Part shown: one piece after another, positions 38,028-46,989 of the stretch | Position numbering within the stretch: position 1 is the stretch's first letter | Layout: every line of letters begins with the position of its first letter | Assembly (NCBI RefSeq): GCF_900220965.1 | Contig: NZ_OBQC01000002.1 | Coordinates: 461,176 to 525,175 of the forward strand | Source: Ureibacillus acetophenoni | GTDB taxonomy: Bacteria; Bacillota; Bacilli; Bacillales_A; Planococcaceae | DNA length: 64,000 nt | Reading direction: 5' to 3' | Position numbers and translations under genes: made by a program | Notes under the pieces: model-generated | Databases searched by the model: none | Seen by the model: the letters and a program-made list of their open reading frames with translations, nothing else | What the model was told of the DNA's origin: nothing

Positions 38028-39900
38028 ATAGTGTTTTTTCTAATTCTTCATCGTAAATATATACTCGGTTTTTACCATTATTTTTTGAATAATAGAGTGC
38101 AGTATCTGCTTGTAAGAAGATCGTTTGAAAATCAGGGCGTTCATCCTTATGCCATACAATCATTCCAGCAGAAATTGTCACGGTCGGGTTTGTCCCAATA
38201 GGAATCGTATCAACTATATTTTCTGCCAGTCGAATGGACTCATCGTCTAAAATATTTGGAACGTAAACCGCCATTTCTTCTCCACCCCATCGAGCACAAA
38301 TCCCTCTAGTACCAACAATATCTAGAAGTAAATCACCAATTTGAATTAATACTTCATCTCCTACATGATGACCGTATGTATCGTTGACTCGTTTAAAGTT
38401 ATCAATATCAACTAGTAAAAACATACCGGAATCATCTGTTTTTAATGATTTTTCAACAAATTGATCTAAATAACTTCTTGCATATAGTTTTGTTAAATGG
38501 TCATGGTCAACCATTTGTTGTAATTGACTTCTTAACATTGAGTTTGCGATTGCTAATGATGAATGTTGAATAAGTGACTGCATTAGTTTATAACTATCAA
38601 ATGAGAAAAAGTAAGATTCGCTATGCAAAACAATGCTAAAGCCATAAATTCTTTGCTCTACAATTAAAGGTATTGCCATTAATGAATTATAGGGGACATC
38701 TTTTGAAATTAAACGATTAAAATCTGCTACAAATAATGAATCTTGAGTTTTATTAAAATGGTTAGATACATATTTTATATATTCCCGTCCCTTTGGCGTT
38801 TTAAAAAATTCGGTACATGCTTCCGTCAATTTGCATGTATTATTTTCAATGAACACAAAACATAGTTCCATAGGTTGAAAAGACTTGATTAGCTGTTTTT
38901 GTAATAGCTTCAACATGTCATTCATATTTAAATTCATATTTAATCGGTGGGACGTTTCATTAATTAACTGTAGATCACTTACTAAACGATGCGACTGATG
39001 ATATAGCTTGGCATTTTCAAGCGCATTCCCTGCAGTATTTGCAAGCATACTTACAAAGTTTTTTTCAATTGGAGAAAAAACATATGAAATATGTGCACTT
39101 ACTTGTAAAATGCCATAAATAGCTTGCCTTCCTTTAATAGGAGCATTGAGCAAACTATAATTTAAATCGCTAGCCTTTTCAGTTGTTATATTTCCTGAAA
39201 CAAAAGCCTCAATAGTGGACGGTCTTTCAGTTAAATAATCAAATTGTTTTATGGAGATTGTTGTCTGCCGATCCTGGTCATTAGATAATATCAATTCAAC
39301 TTGAAAAGTTGGGAAATTTTCTTGAATCGTATTTAATACGTTTTCTAAAATCATATTAATATCCATTGTGGAATGGAATAAATCTGTCATGTTGTACAAT
39401 TTCCGATATTGATTTTCGTTTAATCGAATTTCTTTAGTTTTATTTAACATTTGTACAATATTAGAAATATTTTGCATTGTTTGTTCAAAATATTCTGTTT
39501 GAGTGAACTCTTTCCACTTACTACTTTCTTTTATTAAAAGTAAATTATTATTCTCATTTGGACCTTTTAATAAAATCATATGGGTAAGTTCTTTAAATTC
39601 TTCTTTTTCCTTTAATATATTAGGTAACTCGTTAACCGTTTGTTTAACAAAATACTTTTCTAATAAGGCACTTGGAATTCCACTATATCGAAGATCGAAT
39701 GATACGTCATCATTAGGGCATATAAATTTGTTTCCATCGTATATGAGAAAATAACTATATTCAATATCAAGATAACGTTTTAAACACTTTTCAATTAGTT
39801 CAAATTGACTATTATTTATTGAAAGTTCATCTACAGATTTTGCACATATAGCAAGTAAATCTGATATTAAATGATTGATGGATTGTTGATGTACTTTCAT
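38026..39900 (-). CDS. dgcP: GAF-GGDEF diguanylate cyclase (DgcP/YtrP-like)
   Basis: A 624-aa cytoplasmic protein with two GAF-like regions (about 170-300 and 330-450) and a C-terminal GGDEF domain (about 465-620). The catalytic loop reads ARWGGEEMAVYVP: the acidic residues are present, with Met in the place of the usual Phe. No RxxD inhibitory site was seen five residues before it. Cyclic di-GMP synthesis is therefore likely without product inhibition. ATG at 39900 follows AAAGGTGG. The position next to ytsP and rpsD matches ytrP (dgcP) in B. subtilis. Confidence 0.85.
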   Translation of the reverse strand: MKVHQQSINHLISDLLAICAKSVDELSINNSQFELIEKCLKRYLDIEYSYFLIYDGNKFICPNDDVSFDLRYSGIPSALLEKYFVKQTVNELPNILKEKEEFKELTHMILLKGPNENNNLLLIKESSKWKEFTQTEYFEQTMQNISNIVQMLNKTKEIRLNENQYRKLYNMTDLFHSTMDINMILENVLNTIQENFPTFQVELILSNDQDRQTTISIKQFDYLTERPSTIEAFVSGNITTEKASDLNYSLLNAPIKGRQAIYGILQVSAHISYVFSPIEKNFVSMLANTAGNALENAKLYHQSHRLVSDLQLINETSHRLNMNLNMNDMLKLLQKQLIKSFQPMELCFVFIENNTCKLTEACTEFFKTPKGREYIKYVSNHFNKTQDSLFVADFNRLISKDVPYNSLMAIPLIVEQRIYGFSIVLHSESYFFSFDSYKLMQSLIQHSSLAIANSMLRSQLQQMVDHDHLTKLYARSYLDQFVEKSLKTDDSGMFLLVDIDNFKRVNDTYGHHVGDEVLIQIGDLLLDIVGTRGICARWGGEEMAVYVPNILDDESIRLAENIVDTIPIGTNPTVTISAGMIVWHKDERPDFQTIFLQADTALYYSKNNGKNRVYIYDEELEKTL

Positions 39901-39960
39901 AAAAACCACCTTTTCTAATAGGAAGTGGAACGAATTTTTATAATATTTCAACTAATATTT

Positions 39961-40100
39961 AAGTATACACTCTTTAAGTCTAAATGACTATAAAGTTTTT
40001 ATTAAAAAATATACATATTTTAACTAATTCTACTTAGATATAAATGAATATCTATCAAAAAATATGGTATAAATTAATAATGGAGTACAAATGATTATTA
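39961..40100. other. AT-rich gap between dgcP and the rpsD promoter
   Basis: No reading frame with a ribosome-binding site and no stable structure was recognised; probably carries the dgcP promoter. Confidence 0.3.
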
Positions 40101-40101
40101 C

Positions 40102-40131
40102 TTGACACAAAACCTATAATAATTATACAAT
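40102..40131 (+). promoter_or_regulatory. rpsD promoter
   Basis: Consensus -35 TTGACA (40102-40107) and -10 TACAAT (40126-40131) with an 18-base spacer; TATACA with a 16-base spacer overlaps it. It places the transcription start near 40138, ahead of a leader of about 190 bases. Confidence 0.7.
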
Positions 40132-40137
40132 ACTCCT

Positions 40138-40327
40138 TGTGTAAAATGAATGCAGCAGTTGTATAAGCTAGTTTGTATTTTATTCCTCTAAGATGATTAG
40201 ACGGTGTATTAGTAACCCTTTACGGCTGCAAGGGCGAACCTACATGAAAATAAAATACCCATTAGTGTCGGGTACAACTGGTTTTCTTTGAACACAAAAA
40301 AACCAAATCTAAAGGAGGAGACACATT
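40138..40327 (+). ncRNA. S4 autoregulatory leader of rpsD
   Basis: The 190-base leader carries a ten-base perfect long-range stem (GTATTTTATT at 40175-40184 with AATAAAATAC at 40249-40258), enclosing a hairpin CCCTT...AAGGG (40216-40234), and a downstream region running into the AAAGGAGGAG ribosome-binding site. Ribosomal protein S4 represses its own translation by binding such a leader in B. subtilis; the identification rests on position and structure. Confidence 0.75.
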
Positions 40328-40930
40328 ATGTCTCGTTATACAGGTCCATCTTGGAAACTTTCTCGTCGTCTTGGTATTTCTTTAAGCGGCACTGGTAAAG
40401 AATTAGAAAAACGCCCTTACGCACCAGGACAACACGGTCCAAACCAACGTAAAAAATTATCTGAATATGGTTTACAATTACAAGAAAAACAAAAACTTCG
40501 TCATATGTATGGTATGAGCGAACGTCAATTCAAAAACCTTTTCGATAAAGCTGTTAAAATGAAAGGTGTTGCTGGTGAAAACTTCATGATCCTTCTTGAA
40601 ACTCGCCTTGACAACCTTGTTTACCGTTTAGGTTTAGCTCGCACTCGTCGTGCAGCACGTCAATTAGTTAACCATGGTCACATTTTAGTTGATGGCAAAC
40701 GCGTTGACATTCCATCATTCAGCGTTAAACCAGGTCAAACGATTTCTCTTCGTGAAAAATCTCAAAACCTTGCTGTTGTAACTGAAGCAATCGAAGTAAA
40801 CAACTTCGTTCCAGATTACTTAACTTTCGACGCTGAGAAAAAAGAAGGTACTTTCGTACGTCTTCCAGAGCGTTCAGAATTATCAGCTGAAATTAACGAA
40901 GCATTCATCGTTGAGTTCTACTCTCGTTAA
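40328..40930 (+). CDS. rpsD: 30S ribosomal protein S4
   Basis: A 200-aa primary 16S rRNA-binding protein. It begins [16 protein letters not shown] and has the S4 RNA-binding domain at about 92-155 ([31 protein letters not shown]). It is the zinc-free form, lacking N-terminal CxxC motifs, as in B. subtilis. ATG at 40328 follows AAAGGAGGAG. Monocistronic, with a strong terminator downstream and a likely S4-binding leader upstream. Confidence 0.97.
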   Translation: MSRYTGPSWKLSRRLGISLSGTGKELEKRPYAPGQHGPNQRKKLSEYGLQLQEKQKLRHMYGMSERQFKNLFDKAVKMKGVAGENFMILLETRLDNLVYRLGLARTRRAARQLVNHGHILVDGKRVDIPSFSVKPGQTISLREKSQNLAVVTEAIEVNNFVPDYLTFDAEKKEGTFVRLPERSELSAEINEAFIVEFYSR

Positions 40931-40956
40931 TTAAATTGCTTCAAAAGAAGCATTCA

Positions 40957-41007
40957 AAAAACCCTAGTATGGTCGATTTTAATCTACCTACTAGGGTTTT
41001 CTTTTTT
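40957..41007 (+). terminator. rpsD terminator
   Basis: Arms AAAACCCTAGTA and TACTAGGGTTTT, extended by GGT/ACC, followed by a T-rich tail; A-rich on the other side, so it can also serve the convergent yugN-like gene. Confidence 0.85.
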
Positions 41008-41019
41008 CTTTTTGATTTT

Positions 41020-41430
41020 TTAGTTTAAATAGTTCAAAACTTTTCCGACAACTTCTTCTCCTGCATGAACCCATCTGTTTTTATTTATTATTGGAGCGTC
41101 CTTATCAAGGGGTTCTTGGAACTGACTAAACCCAGTTGCATCAAGTAAGGAACTTTCATCAAAATCAAGACCACAATGAACAACGTGTTTTATGACATAT
41201 GGAGTTTGAAATTTAATTTCTGCGTTGTAAGAATCGAGTTCTCCATGTGTTACGACAAATGGTAATCTCAAATAGATTGTATCGCAGTCTTTTTTTACTA
41301 AAATTGTATCAAAAAAACCTCGATCATATTCCCAATACCCACCTAGGCAAAAGCCATGTGGTTTAAGTTTATCCCGTAAGTATCCAAATTTCGCTAGTTT
41401 GCCATCTAGTTCTGTTTGTAGTGTTAGCAT
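41020..41430 (-). CDS. YugN-like family protein
   Basis: A 136-aa protein that I match to the YugN-like family from recalled features: LKPHGFCLGGYWEYDRGFFD, YLRLPFVVTHGELDS, an ELDS/NAEIKF strand and a C-terminal ALxxF-like FSQFQEPLDKDAP with a final helix EEVVGKVLNYL. Function unknown. ATG at 41430 has GGAGG upstream with a long spacer; a ten-codon longer frame is possible. It is convergent with rpsD and follows splB. Confidence 0.75.
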   Translation of the reverse strand: MLTLQTELDGKLAKFGYLRDKLKPHGFCLGGYWEYDRGFFDTILVKKDCDTIYLRLPFVVTHGELDSYNAEIKFQTPYVIKHVVHCGLDFDESSLLDATGFSQFQEPLDKDAPIINKNRWVHAGEEVVGKVLNYLN

Positions 41431-41542
41431 TAATAATATCCGCCTCCGTAAAATTCTCATTTATAGGATAGACAAAAATAATTAAGCAAATACTTGATAA
41501 TTTAGTAATTTTGAATAATATTCACTTGAAACAAATACCTTT

Positions 41543-42568
41543 TTAAGTGAAATACTCCAATTTTGCATCAGGGAAAAATTTCTCCATATAGGAATATAAA
41601 TGTGATTTTATATCTTCTTCTTCATCTTTTTGATAAATATATTTTCCTATACCATATTTCCCCCATTTATATCTTCTTTTTTCTTCATCTAACTCTAGTT
41701 TAGTCATTGGATAGTTTTTCTCAATGACTCTTTTTGCTGGCTTTGTAAATCGATGTTGAATAAACTCAAAGGTTAAATCTTTCTTAGCTTCCGAAGGTAA
41801 TTCTGCGGCTAACCGTTCGAACATATGATAATAGCCCTCTTCCCAACCTTCGTGGAGATAAATAGGTGCTACGATAAACCCAAGGGGATAACCAGCACGT
41901 GAAACTTTTCCCGCGGCTTCTATTCTCTTTTCTAATGGAGAAGTTCCAGGTTCAAAATTTTTAATAATAAAATCTGCATTTACACTAAAGCGGAATCTTG
42001 TTTTACCATTGTGCTTTGCATCTAGTAAATGATCCACATGGTGAAATTTTGTTACGAACCTTAATTTCCCAAGTTCAGACTGACCAAAGTGTTCGATTGC
42101 TCTTTTTAAAGTATGAGTTAGATGATCAATCCCAACAATATCAGATGTACAGGATGCCTCAAATCTTGTAATTTCAGGTGCACGTTCTTCCATATATTTG
42201 TCTGCCGCATCAAGAATTTCTTCCACATTAACATACGTACGTATATATGGCTTACTTCCCATTGTCGTTTGTAAATAACAATAATGACAATGGCCCATAC
42301 AACCTGTAGCAAAAGGAATTGCATATTCTGCAGAAGGTTTCGATGTATCAAATTTGAGCGTTTTTCTAACTCCGACTACAAGTGTTGACTTTGCAACCCG
42401 ATATTTTTGAAAATCATTGTCACCGGGTAGATTTCGAATTTGATTGTGTGAAGTAGTTTCACGTATTTCAATATCCATATTTTTAAACTTTTCATATAGT
42501 TCCTTCCCTAAAGGATACTCAAGGGCTTTCGGTTCAAAATATACGAGCCTTGGGGTAAATGGTTTCAT
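41543..42568 (-). CDS. splB: Spore photoproduct lyase
   Basis: A 341-aa radical-SAM enzyme that reverts spore photoproduct (thyminyl-dihydrothymine) during germination. The iron-sulfur cluster motif C-x3-C-x2-C is at Cys 90, 94 and 97 (ATGCMGHCHYC), and the hydrogen-donor Cys is at 140 (EASCTSDIVGID), matching B. subtilis numbering within one residue. ATG at 42568 follows AAGGGGAT. It lies 14 bases after splA in an operon. Confidence 0.95.
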   Translation of the reverse strand: MKPFTPRLVYFEPKALEYPLGKELYEKFKNMDIEIRETTSHNQIRNLPGDNDFQKYRVAKSTLVVGVRKTLKFDTSKPSAEYAIPFATGCMGHCHYCYLQTTMGSKPYIRTYVNVEEILDAADKYMEERAPEITRFEASCTSDIVGIDHLTHTLKRAIEHFGQSELGKLRFVTKFHHVDHLLDAKHNGKTRFRFSVNADFIIKNFEPGTSPLEKRIEAAGKVSRAGYPLGFIVAPIYLHEGWEEGYYHMFERLAAELPSEAKKDLTFEFIQHRFTKPAKRVIEKNYPMTKLELDEEKRRYKWGKYGIGKYIYQKDEEEDIKSHLYSYMEKFFPDAKLEYFT

Positions 42569-42582
42569 TGAATATCCCCTTC

Positions 42583-42816
42583 TTAGTTATTTCCATAGTA
42601 ATAATCGTACGCTTTGTTTGCTTCTTCCTCAGTTGCATACATGGCTAATTCATTGGTAATTGGATAATAGGTTTCATATAAAAACACAGCTAATTCTCCG
42701 TCTTTCTCAGGATTATTGACAACAGCAGCCTCCTGTATATTAGCTACATCTTGGGCATGTGGATTTCGATAAAACACGTAAACAATATCACCAGCCTGGT
42801 AAGCTTGATTTTCCAT
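42583..42816 (-). CDS. splA: SplA-like transcriptional regulator
   Basis: A 77-aa protein with AYQAGDIVYVFYRNPHAQDVANIQ at its N-terminus (cited in part: YQAGDIVYVFYRNPHAQ), a pattern I recall for SplA, the TRAP-like negative regulator of splB. Acidic, no membrane segment. ATG at 42816 follows AAAAGGTGAG. Its place directly upstream of splB supports the call. No confident sigma-G promoter was found upstream. Confidence 0.8.
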   Translation of the reverse strand: MENQAYQAGDIVYVFYRNPHAQDVANIQEAAVVNNPEKDGELAVFLYETYYPITNELAMYATEEEANKAYDYYYGNN

Positions 42817-42906
42817 GCTCTCACCTTTTCTTAAAAAATTGTTGATAATAAAATTTTGGCTCTAAAAGTAATAATTATGTTTTCTTCATTTTGGAAAATT
42901 ATTTAA

Positions 42907-42937
42907 GCAAAAAAAATAGGCCGATATCGACCTATTT
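42907..42937 (-). terminator. Terminator overlapping the CNNM gene stop codon
   Basis: Arms AAATAGG and CCTATTT enclosing TCGATATCGG, followed by T8 on the minus strand. The TAG stop of the gene lies inside the left arm. Confidence 0.8.
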
Positions 42938-44257
42938 CTCTTCTTCAATATTCGTTTCTTCTTCTAATTTTTCTACTTTTATATAATTAATTTGATGATC
43001 TTCTTTTTCGTGAATTGAAAATGCGTAACCAGCAAAATGTATACTATTTGGTTCTTCAAGATCCATATCTTGATTATAATACCATCCACCAATTGTATCG
43101 ATATCATCGTTATCAAAGTCAATTTTAAGTAAGTCTTCTATATCGTCGAGTAATACACTACTATCAAAAATGTAAACTCCCTCATCTAAAATTCTTACAT
43201 CTGCAATTTCATCATCATCAAACTCATCGTGGATATCTCCAACGATTTCTTCAATAATATCTTCTAATGTAACAAGACCCGCTGTTCCACCGTACTCATC
43301 TATTAGAATCGCAATTGGCGTTCGTTCTTTTTGCATTCGTACTAGTAAGTCATTAATCGGTATAGAATCAATTACTTTTATAACAGGATTGATAAATGTT
43401 TCTAAATTAAAAGTATCTGGTTTGATGCGATTATTCATTCCTTGAGTTAGGAAATCTTTAATATTTAAAAACCCAATAATGTTATCACGATCGCCTTCAA
43501 ATATTGGATATCTTGTATATCTTTCTTCTGAAACTATCGTAAGTAGTTCCTCGAAAGAAACATCTTTATAAAAACCAACGATCCTCGTTCTAGGAACCAT
43601 TATTTCACGAGCAATGCGCTCATCAAATTCAAACACATTATTTACGTAATTTAATTCGTTCTGATTGATTTCACCACTTTTATAACTTTCTGTGAGTAAC
43701 AATCGTAATTCTTCTTCCGTATGGGAAAGCTCACTTTCACTTGCAGGCTTCATACCAAATATTCCTATTAATAAACGAGCAGATCCATTTAGGAACCAGA
43801 TAAATGGGAAGAGAATCTTATAAAATACCATAATTGGTTTTGAAAACATTAATGTTACTTGTTCCGCTTTTTGAATCGCAACAGACTTCGGTGCTAATTC
43901 ACCAACTACTACGTGGAAGAATGTAGCCAATGCAAATGCTCCAGCTATCGTAAAATAATGAACATAGTCTGGCCCAATACCTATTGATGCAAATAACGGA
44001 TGCAATATAAATTCAAAGGTTGATTCACCAACCATACCAATACCTAACGCTGTAACTGTTATCCCCAACTGACAGGCAGATAAGTACTCATCAAGGTGAG
44101 AAGTTACATGTTTAGCTGCTTTTGCACCTTTAAATCCTTCCTCCACTAGTTGGTCAATACGAGAAGAACGAACCTTTACAATGGCAAATTCTGTTGCAAC
44201 AAAAAATGCGGTCAAAATAATTAATATTACAAAAATGGTTAAGTTTAAAGCGGTCAA
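42932..44257 (-). CDS. CNNM/CorC family membrane protein (hemolysin-III-like, possible Mg2+ exporter)
   Basis: A 441-aa protein with a DUF21 membrane domain (about 1-190, with ATEFAIVKVRSSRIDQL and LAPKSVAIQKAE), two CBS domains (about 210-340, IMVPRTRIVGF and LIDEYGGTAGLVTLEDIIEE) and a C-terminal CorC/HlyC domain (about 350-430). CNNM proteins such as B. subtilis MpfA export Mg2+; here transport is inferred. The start is TTG at 44257, directly after an in-frame TAG, so no longer form exists. A strong ribosome-binding site lies 32 bases upstream beyond a perfect hairpin (see findings). Confidence 0.88.
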   Translation of the reverse strand: MTALNLTIFVILIILTAFFVATEFAIVKVRSSRIDQLVEEGFKGAKAAKHVTSHLDEYLSACQLGITVTALGIGMVGESTFEFILHPLFASIGIGPDYVHYFTIAGAFALATFFHVVVGELAPKSVAIQKAEQVTLMFSKPIMVFYKILFPFIWFLNGSARLLIGIFGMKPASESELSHTEEELRLLLTESYKSGEINQNELNYVNNVFEFDERIAREIMVPRTRIVGFYKDVSFEELLTIVSEERYTRYPIFEGDRDNIIGFLNIKDFLTQGMNNRIKPDTFNLETFINPVIKVIDSIPINDLLVRMQKERTPIAILIDEYGGTAGLVTLEDIIEEIVGDIHDEFDDDEIADVRILDEGVYIFDSSVLLDDIEDLLKIDFDNDDIDTIGGWYYNQDMDLEEPNSIHFAGYAFSIHEKEDHQINYIKVEKLEEETNIEEEK

Positions 44258-44263
44258 CTATTT

Positions 44264-44287
44264 GTCTTACTTAGTGATAAGTAAGAC
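44264..44287 (-). promoter_or_regulatory. Hairpin between the ribosome-binding site and start codon of the CNNM gene
   Basis: Perfect ten-base arms GTCTTACTTA and TAAGTAAGAC with a TCAC loop. AGGAGGTGG lies just before it on the mRNA and TTG six bases after it; folding would bring the two to normal spacing. Confidence 0.7.
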
Positions 44288-44575
44288 TCCACCTCCTGAA
44301 TTTTAAGTTTTTATTTTTAATATTCGGAATTTTACAAAATTTTAGTGTGTGGTCCCCATCAGAAACACCCCAATTCATAACAATCTAGTAAATAGAATAA
44401 CGTGAAATCGGTACCAAATCAAACAATCTAGTTTAATGGTCAAAAAATCTCCTTTAAATCACATTTATTTTCATTATTTATAATCATTATTGAAACCTTT
44501 TTTATGTTATATCCGTATATATTTTTTCTCTTAACTTAGAAAAATGTTAAGCTCTAGATTAAAATTAAATATAAA
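44288..44575 (-). other. Long 5' region of the CNNM gene
   Basis: About 290 bases with no long gene. It contains two short frames in tandem on the minus strand (44375-44443, 22 codons from TTG after AAAGGAG; and a 35-codon frame whose ATG overlaps its stop and which ends within the hairpin loop), and an AT-rich palindrome at 44478-44492 close to the PerR/Fur/Zur box pattern. None is proven functional. Confidence 0.35.
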
Positions 44576-44621
44576 AAAGACACAAGAATAAATAACATTA
44601 TTCTCAACTTGTGTCTTTAAA
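44576..44621 (-). terminator. gntP terminator
   Basis: Arms AAGACACAAG and CTTGTGTCTT with an inner GAATAA/TTATTC pairing; T-rich tail on the minus strand is modest. Confidence 0.65.
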
Positions 44622-44634
44622 ATAAATACTATTC

Positions 44635-45954
44635 TCAAATGAACATATCCAAAACGATTATGCAAAATAAACCAACGATTGATACGATTGAAGTAAGTAC
44701 AGTCCATGTTTTAAATGTTTTGCCAATTGACATGTTAAAGTATTCTTTTACAATCCAAAACCCTGCATCGTTCACGTGGGAAAAACCAACACTTCCTGCA
44801 CCTGCAGCCAAAGTCATTAACTCTGGATTAGCACCAGTTACGGCTACAATTGGTGCGGCAATACCAGCTGCTGTCATACCAGCAACTGTTGCTGAACCTA
44901 GTGCAATACGTAATACCGCGCTTATAACCCAAACAAGTAAAATGGGTGACAATGCTGTACCTTCCATCAATCCAGCGATGTACTGATCGATTTCACTATC
45001 AATTAACACTTGTTTAAAGGCACCACCACCAGAAATGATTAATAAAATTAATGCTATACCGGCGGTTGCTTTAGCAAATGAATTCATAACCTTTTTCATG
45101 CCCTTACCACGAGCGATTCCCAAAGTGAACATCGCTACAATTACAGAAATTAATAATGCAGTACTAGCAGTCCCTATAAAATCAGTAAATGGTCGGATTG
45201 GTGAATTTGGCGATATGATTTCTACTAGTGATTTAATTGCAATCAAAATAACAGGTAAAATAGCTGTCAATATACTAACAGTAAAACTTGGAATTTCATG
45301 ATTTCCAAATGCTATTGGATTATATAATTCTTTTGGTATTGTTACCTCTAAATCCTCTTTTTTAAAAACCTTTGTAAATAATGGTCCTGCAATAATAATC
45401 GGTGGGATCGCAATAATCACACCCCAAATTAATGTTTCGCCTAAGTTTGCGTTAAAAATTTCTGCAATAGCTGTTGGACCTGGGTGTGGCGGTACAAAGC
45501 CGTGCATTGTAATGAGCGCTGTTATTACGGGAATCCCTATGTATAAAATCGGAACACCTGCTGCTAAAGAAATAGTAAATACTAATGGTACGAGAACAAC
45601 AACACCTGTTTCAAAAAATAGTGCAATTCCAACTACTGAAGCAGTGAAAACTGATGCAAATTGAACATGTTTTTTTCCAAAAGCGTTTAACATCGTTACC
45701 GCAATACTTTTTGCTGCACCTGAGTCAGTTATTAACTTACCTAAAACAGCCCCAAATATTATAATCATCGTAATACTTCCAAGAGTAGATCCAAGACCAT
45801 TTTGAATGGATGTCATTGCTTCAGTGGGTGACATTCCTTCTAATATTCCAACAAACAATGATGCTATAATAAATGCCAAAAATGCATTTAACCTTAACAC
45901 CATCATTAAAAGTAATAGTAGTGTAACTCCTAATATAATCGAAACGATTGACAT
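44635..45954 (-). CDS. GntP family gluconate/organic-acid permease
   Basis: A 439-aa polytopic membrane protein with about 12-14 hydrophobic segments, including FVPPHPGPTAIAEIF and the C-terminal SVGFSHVNDAGFWIVKEYF, both typical of GntP. Such permeases carry gluconate or related hydroxy acids with protons. ATG at 45954 follows AGAGGA. It is divergent from a GntR/FCD regulator gene, which probably controls it. No gluconate kinase is adjacent, so the exact substrate is uncertain. Confidence 0.88.
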   Translation of the reverse strand: MSIVSIILGVTLLLLLMMVLRLNAFLAFIIASLFVGILEGMSPTEAMTSIQNGLGSTLGSITMIIIFGAVLGKLITDSGAAKSIAVTMLNAFGKKHVQFASVFTASVVGIALFFETGVVVLVPLVFTISLAAGVPILYIGIPVITALITMHGFVPPHPGPTAIAEIFNANLGETLIWGVIIAIPPIIIAGPLFTKVFKKEDLEVTIPKELYNPIAFGNHEIPSFTVSILTAILPVILIAIKSLVEIISPNSPIRPFTDFIGTASTALLISVIVAMFTLGIARGKGMKKVMNSFAKATAGIALILLIISGGGAFKQVLIDSEIDQYIAGLMEGTALSPILLVWVISAVLRIALGSATVAGMTAAGIAAPIVAVTGANPELMTLAAGAGSVGFSHVNDAGFWIVKEYFNMSIGKTFKTWTVLTSIVSIVGLFCIIVLDMFI

Positions 45955-46301
45955 AAAAATCCTCTTCCTATTAAAGATTTGCTACATTATAGCAAGTCCC
46001 TTGAATTCACTTATTAATAGAGATCAAATATCCTCATAAAAATTCTTTCACTATAGGATAAACCCTAGAATACCAACCTTACAATTATTTTCTTAACCTA
46101 TAATAAAATCGGTCACTTTTTATAATTTCTTTCATTTGAAATTACACATATATTTATAAACTTATATTCTTAAAAACTTATTTAAAGAAATATGTTATAT
46201 CTTACTTTTTAATAACAAAATCGGAAAAAGCCTTTTCATTTGATGAATACAAATTTATACTACAAATGGGGGAGTTTTTTACTATATAGGAGTCGATTAA
46301 A
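45955..46301. promoter_or_regulatory. Divergent gntP / gntR-type promoter region
   Basis: A 347-base AT-rich region between divergent genes. On the plus strand TATACT (46256-46261) is a likely -10 with weak -35 TTTTCA. Short inverted words CATTTG and CAAATG flank it (about 46237 and 46263), a possible regulator site. No gene or RNA structure is evident. Confidence 0.35.
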
Positions 46302-46916
46302 TTGAAGAAAAAAGACATGCATGCATATACATACGCATATGAATCCATTAGAGATCAAATCTTAAATGGAGATTTTGAACCACATGTAAAGTTAACCGAA
46401 GAAATGCTTGCAGAAAAATTAGGAATTAGTCGAACACCAATTCGTTCTGCAATTGCAAAACTCGAACAAGAAGGTTTAATTCGAAACAAAAGAATATTTA
46501 TACCTACCGAGAATGATATGCGACATATTTTCCAAGTACGCATGTTAATTGAAGGGTTTGCTGCAAAATATTGTTCAAGTTCCATAACTGAAGATGCATT
46601 AAATCGTTTGAAAGAATGTGTTGAAATTGGATTTAACGGAACAATTGAAGATATTATGCAAGCGAATCATGCATTTCACCAAATCATTGTACAGGAAACA
46701 AAAAATCCTATGATGATTGATATTATTGACAAAATGCAGTCGATTATATATTTATTTAGAAAAACAGTAGTTTGGCAAAAAAGACCTCATTTAATAGATG
46801 AACACGCAAACATTGTCAATGCAATTGAGGATAAGAATGGACAACTTGCACAAGATTTAATGGTTGAACATCTAAAAAAAGATTTAGAGTTTAGTATAAG
46901 TAGAATTAAATATTAA
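46302..46916 (+). CDS. GntR-family (FCD) transcriptional regulator
   Basis: A 204-aa regulator with a winged helix (about 10-70, MLAEKLGISRTPIRSAIAKL) and an FCD ligand domain (about 80-200) showing the metal/ligand residues in RMLIEGFAA, ANHAFHQIIVQ and DEHANIVNAIE. FCD regulators respond to hydroxy acids or sugar acids. The start is TTG at 46302 with AGGAG nine bases upstream. Divergent from the GntP permease gene, its likely target. Confidence 0.88.
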   Translation: MKKKDMHAYTYAYESIRDQILNGDFEPHVKLTEEMLAEKLGISRTPIRSAIAKLEQEGLIRNKRIFIPTENDMRHIFQVRMLIEGFAAKYCSSSITEDALNRLKECVEIGFNGTIEDIMQANHAFHQIIVQETKNPMMIDIIDKMQSIIYLFRKTVVWQKRPHLIDEHANIVNAIEDKNGQLAQDLMVEHLKKDLEFSISRIKY

Positions 46917-46928
46917 CCCTTTTAACTT

Positions 46929-46962
46929 AAAAGGCGACTCAAAAAATTGAGTCGCCTTTTTA
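46929..46962 (+). terminator. Terminator of the GntR-type gene
   Basis: Fourteen-base perfect arms AAAAGGCGACTCAA and TTGAGTCGCCTTTT with a four-base loop, T run following. Confidence 0.9.
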
Positions 46963-46989
46963 AAATCAAATTCGCCTTGGAGAATTTGC

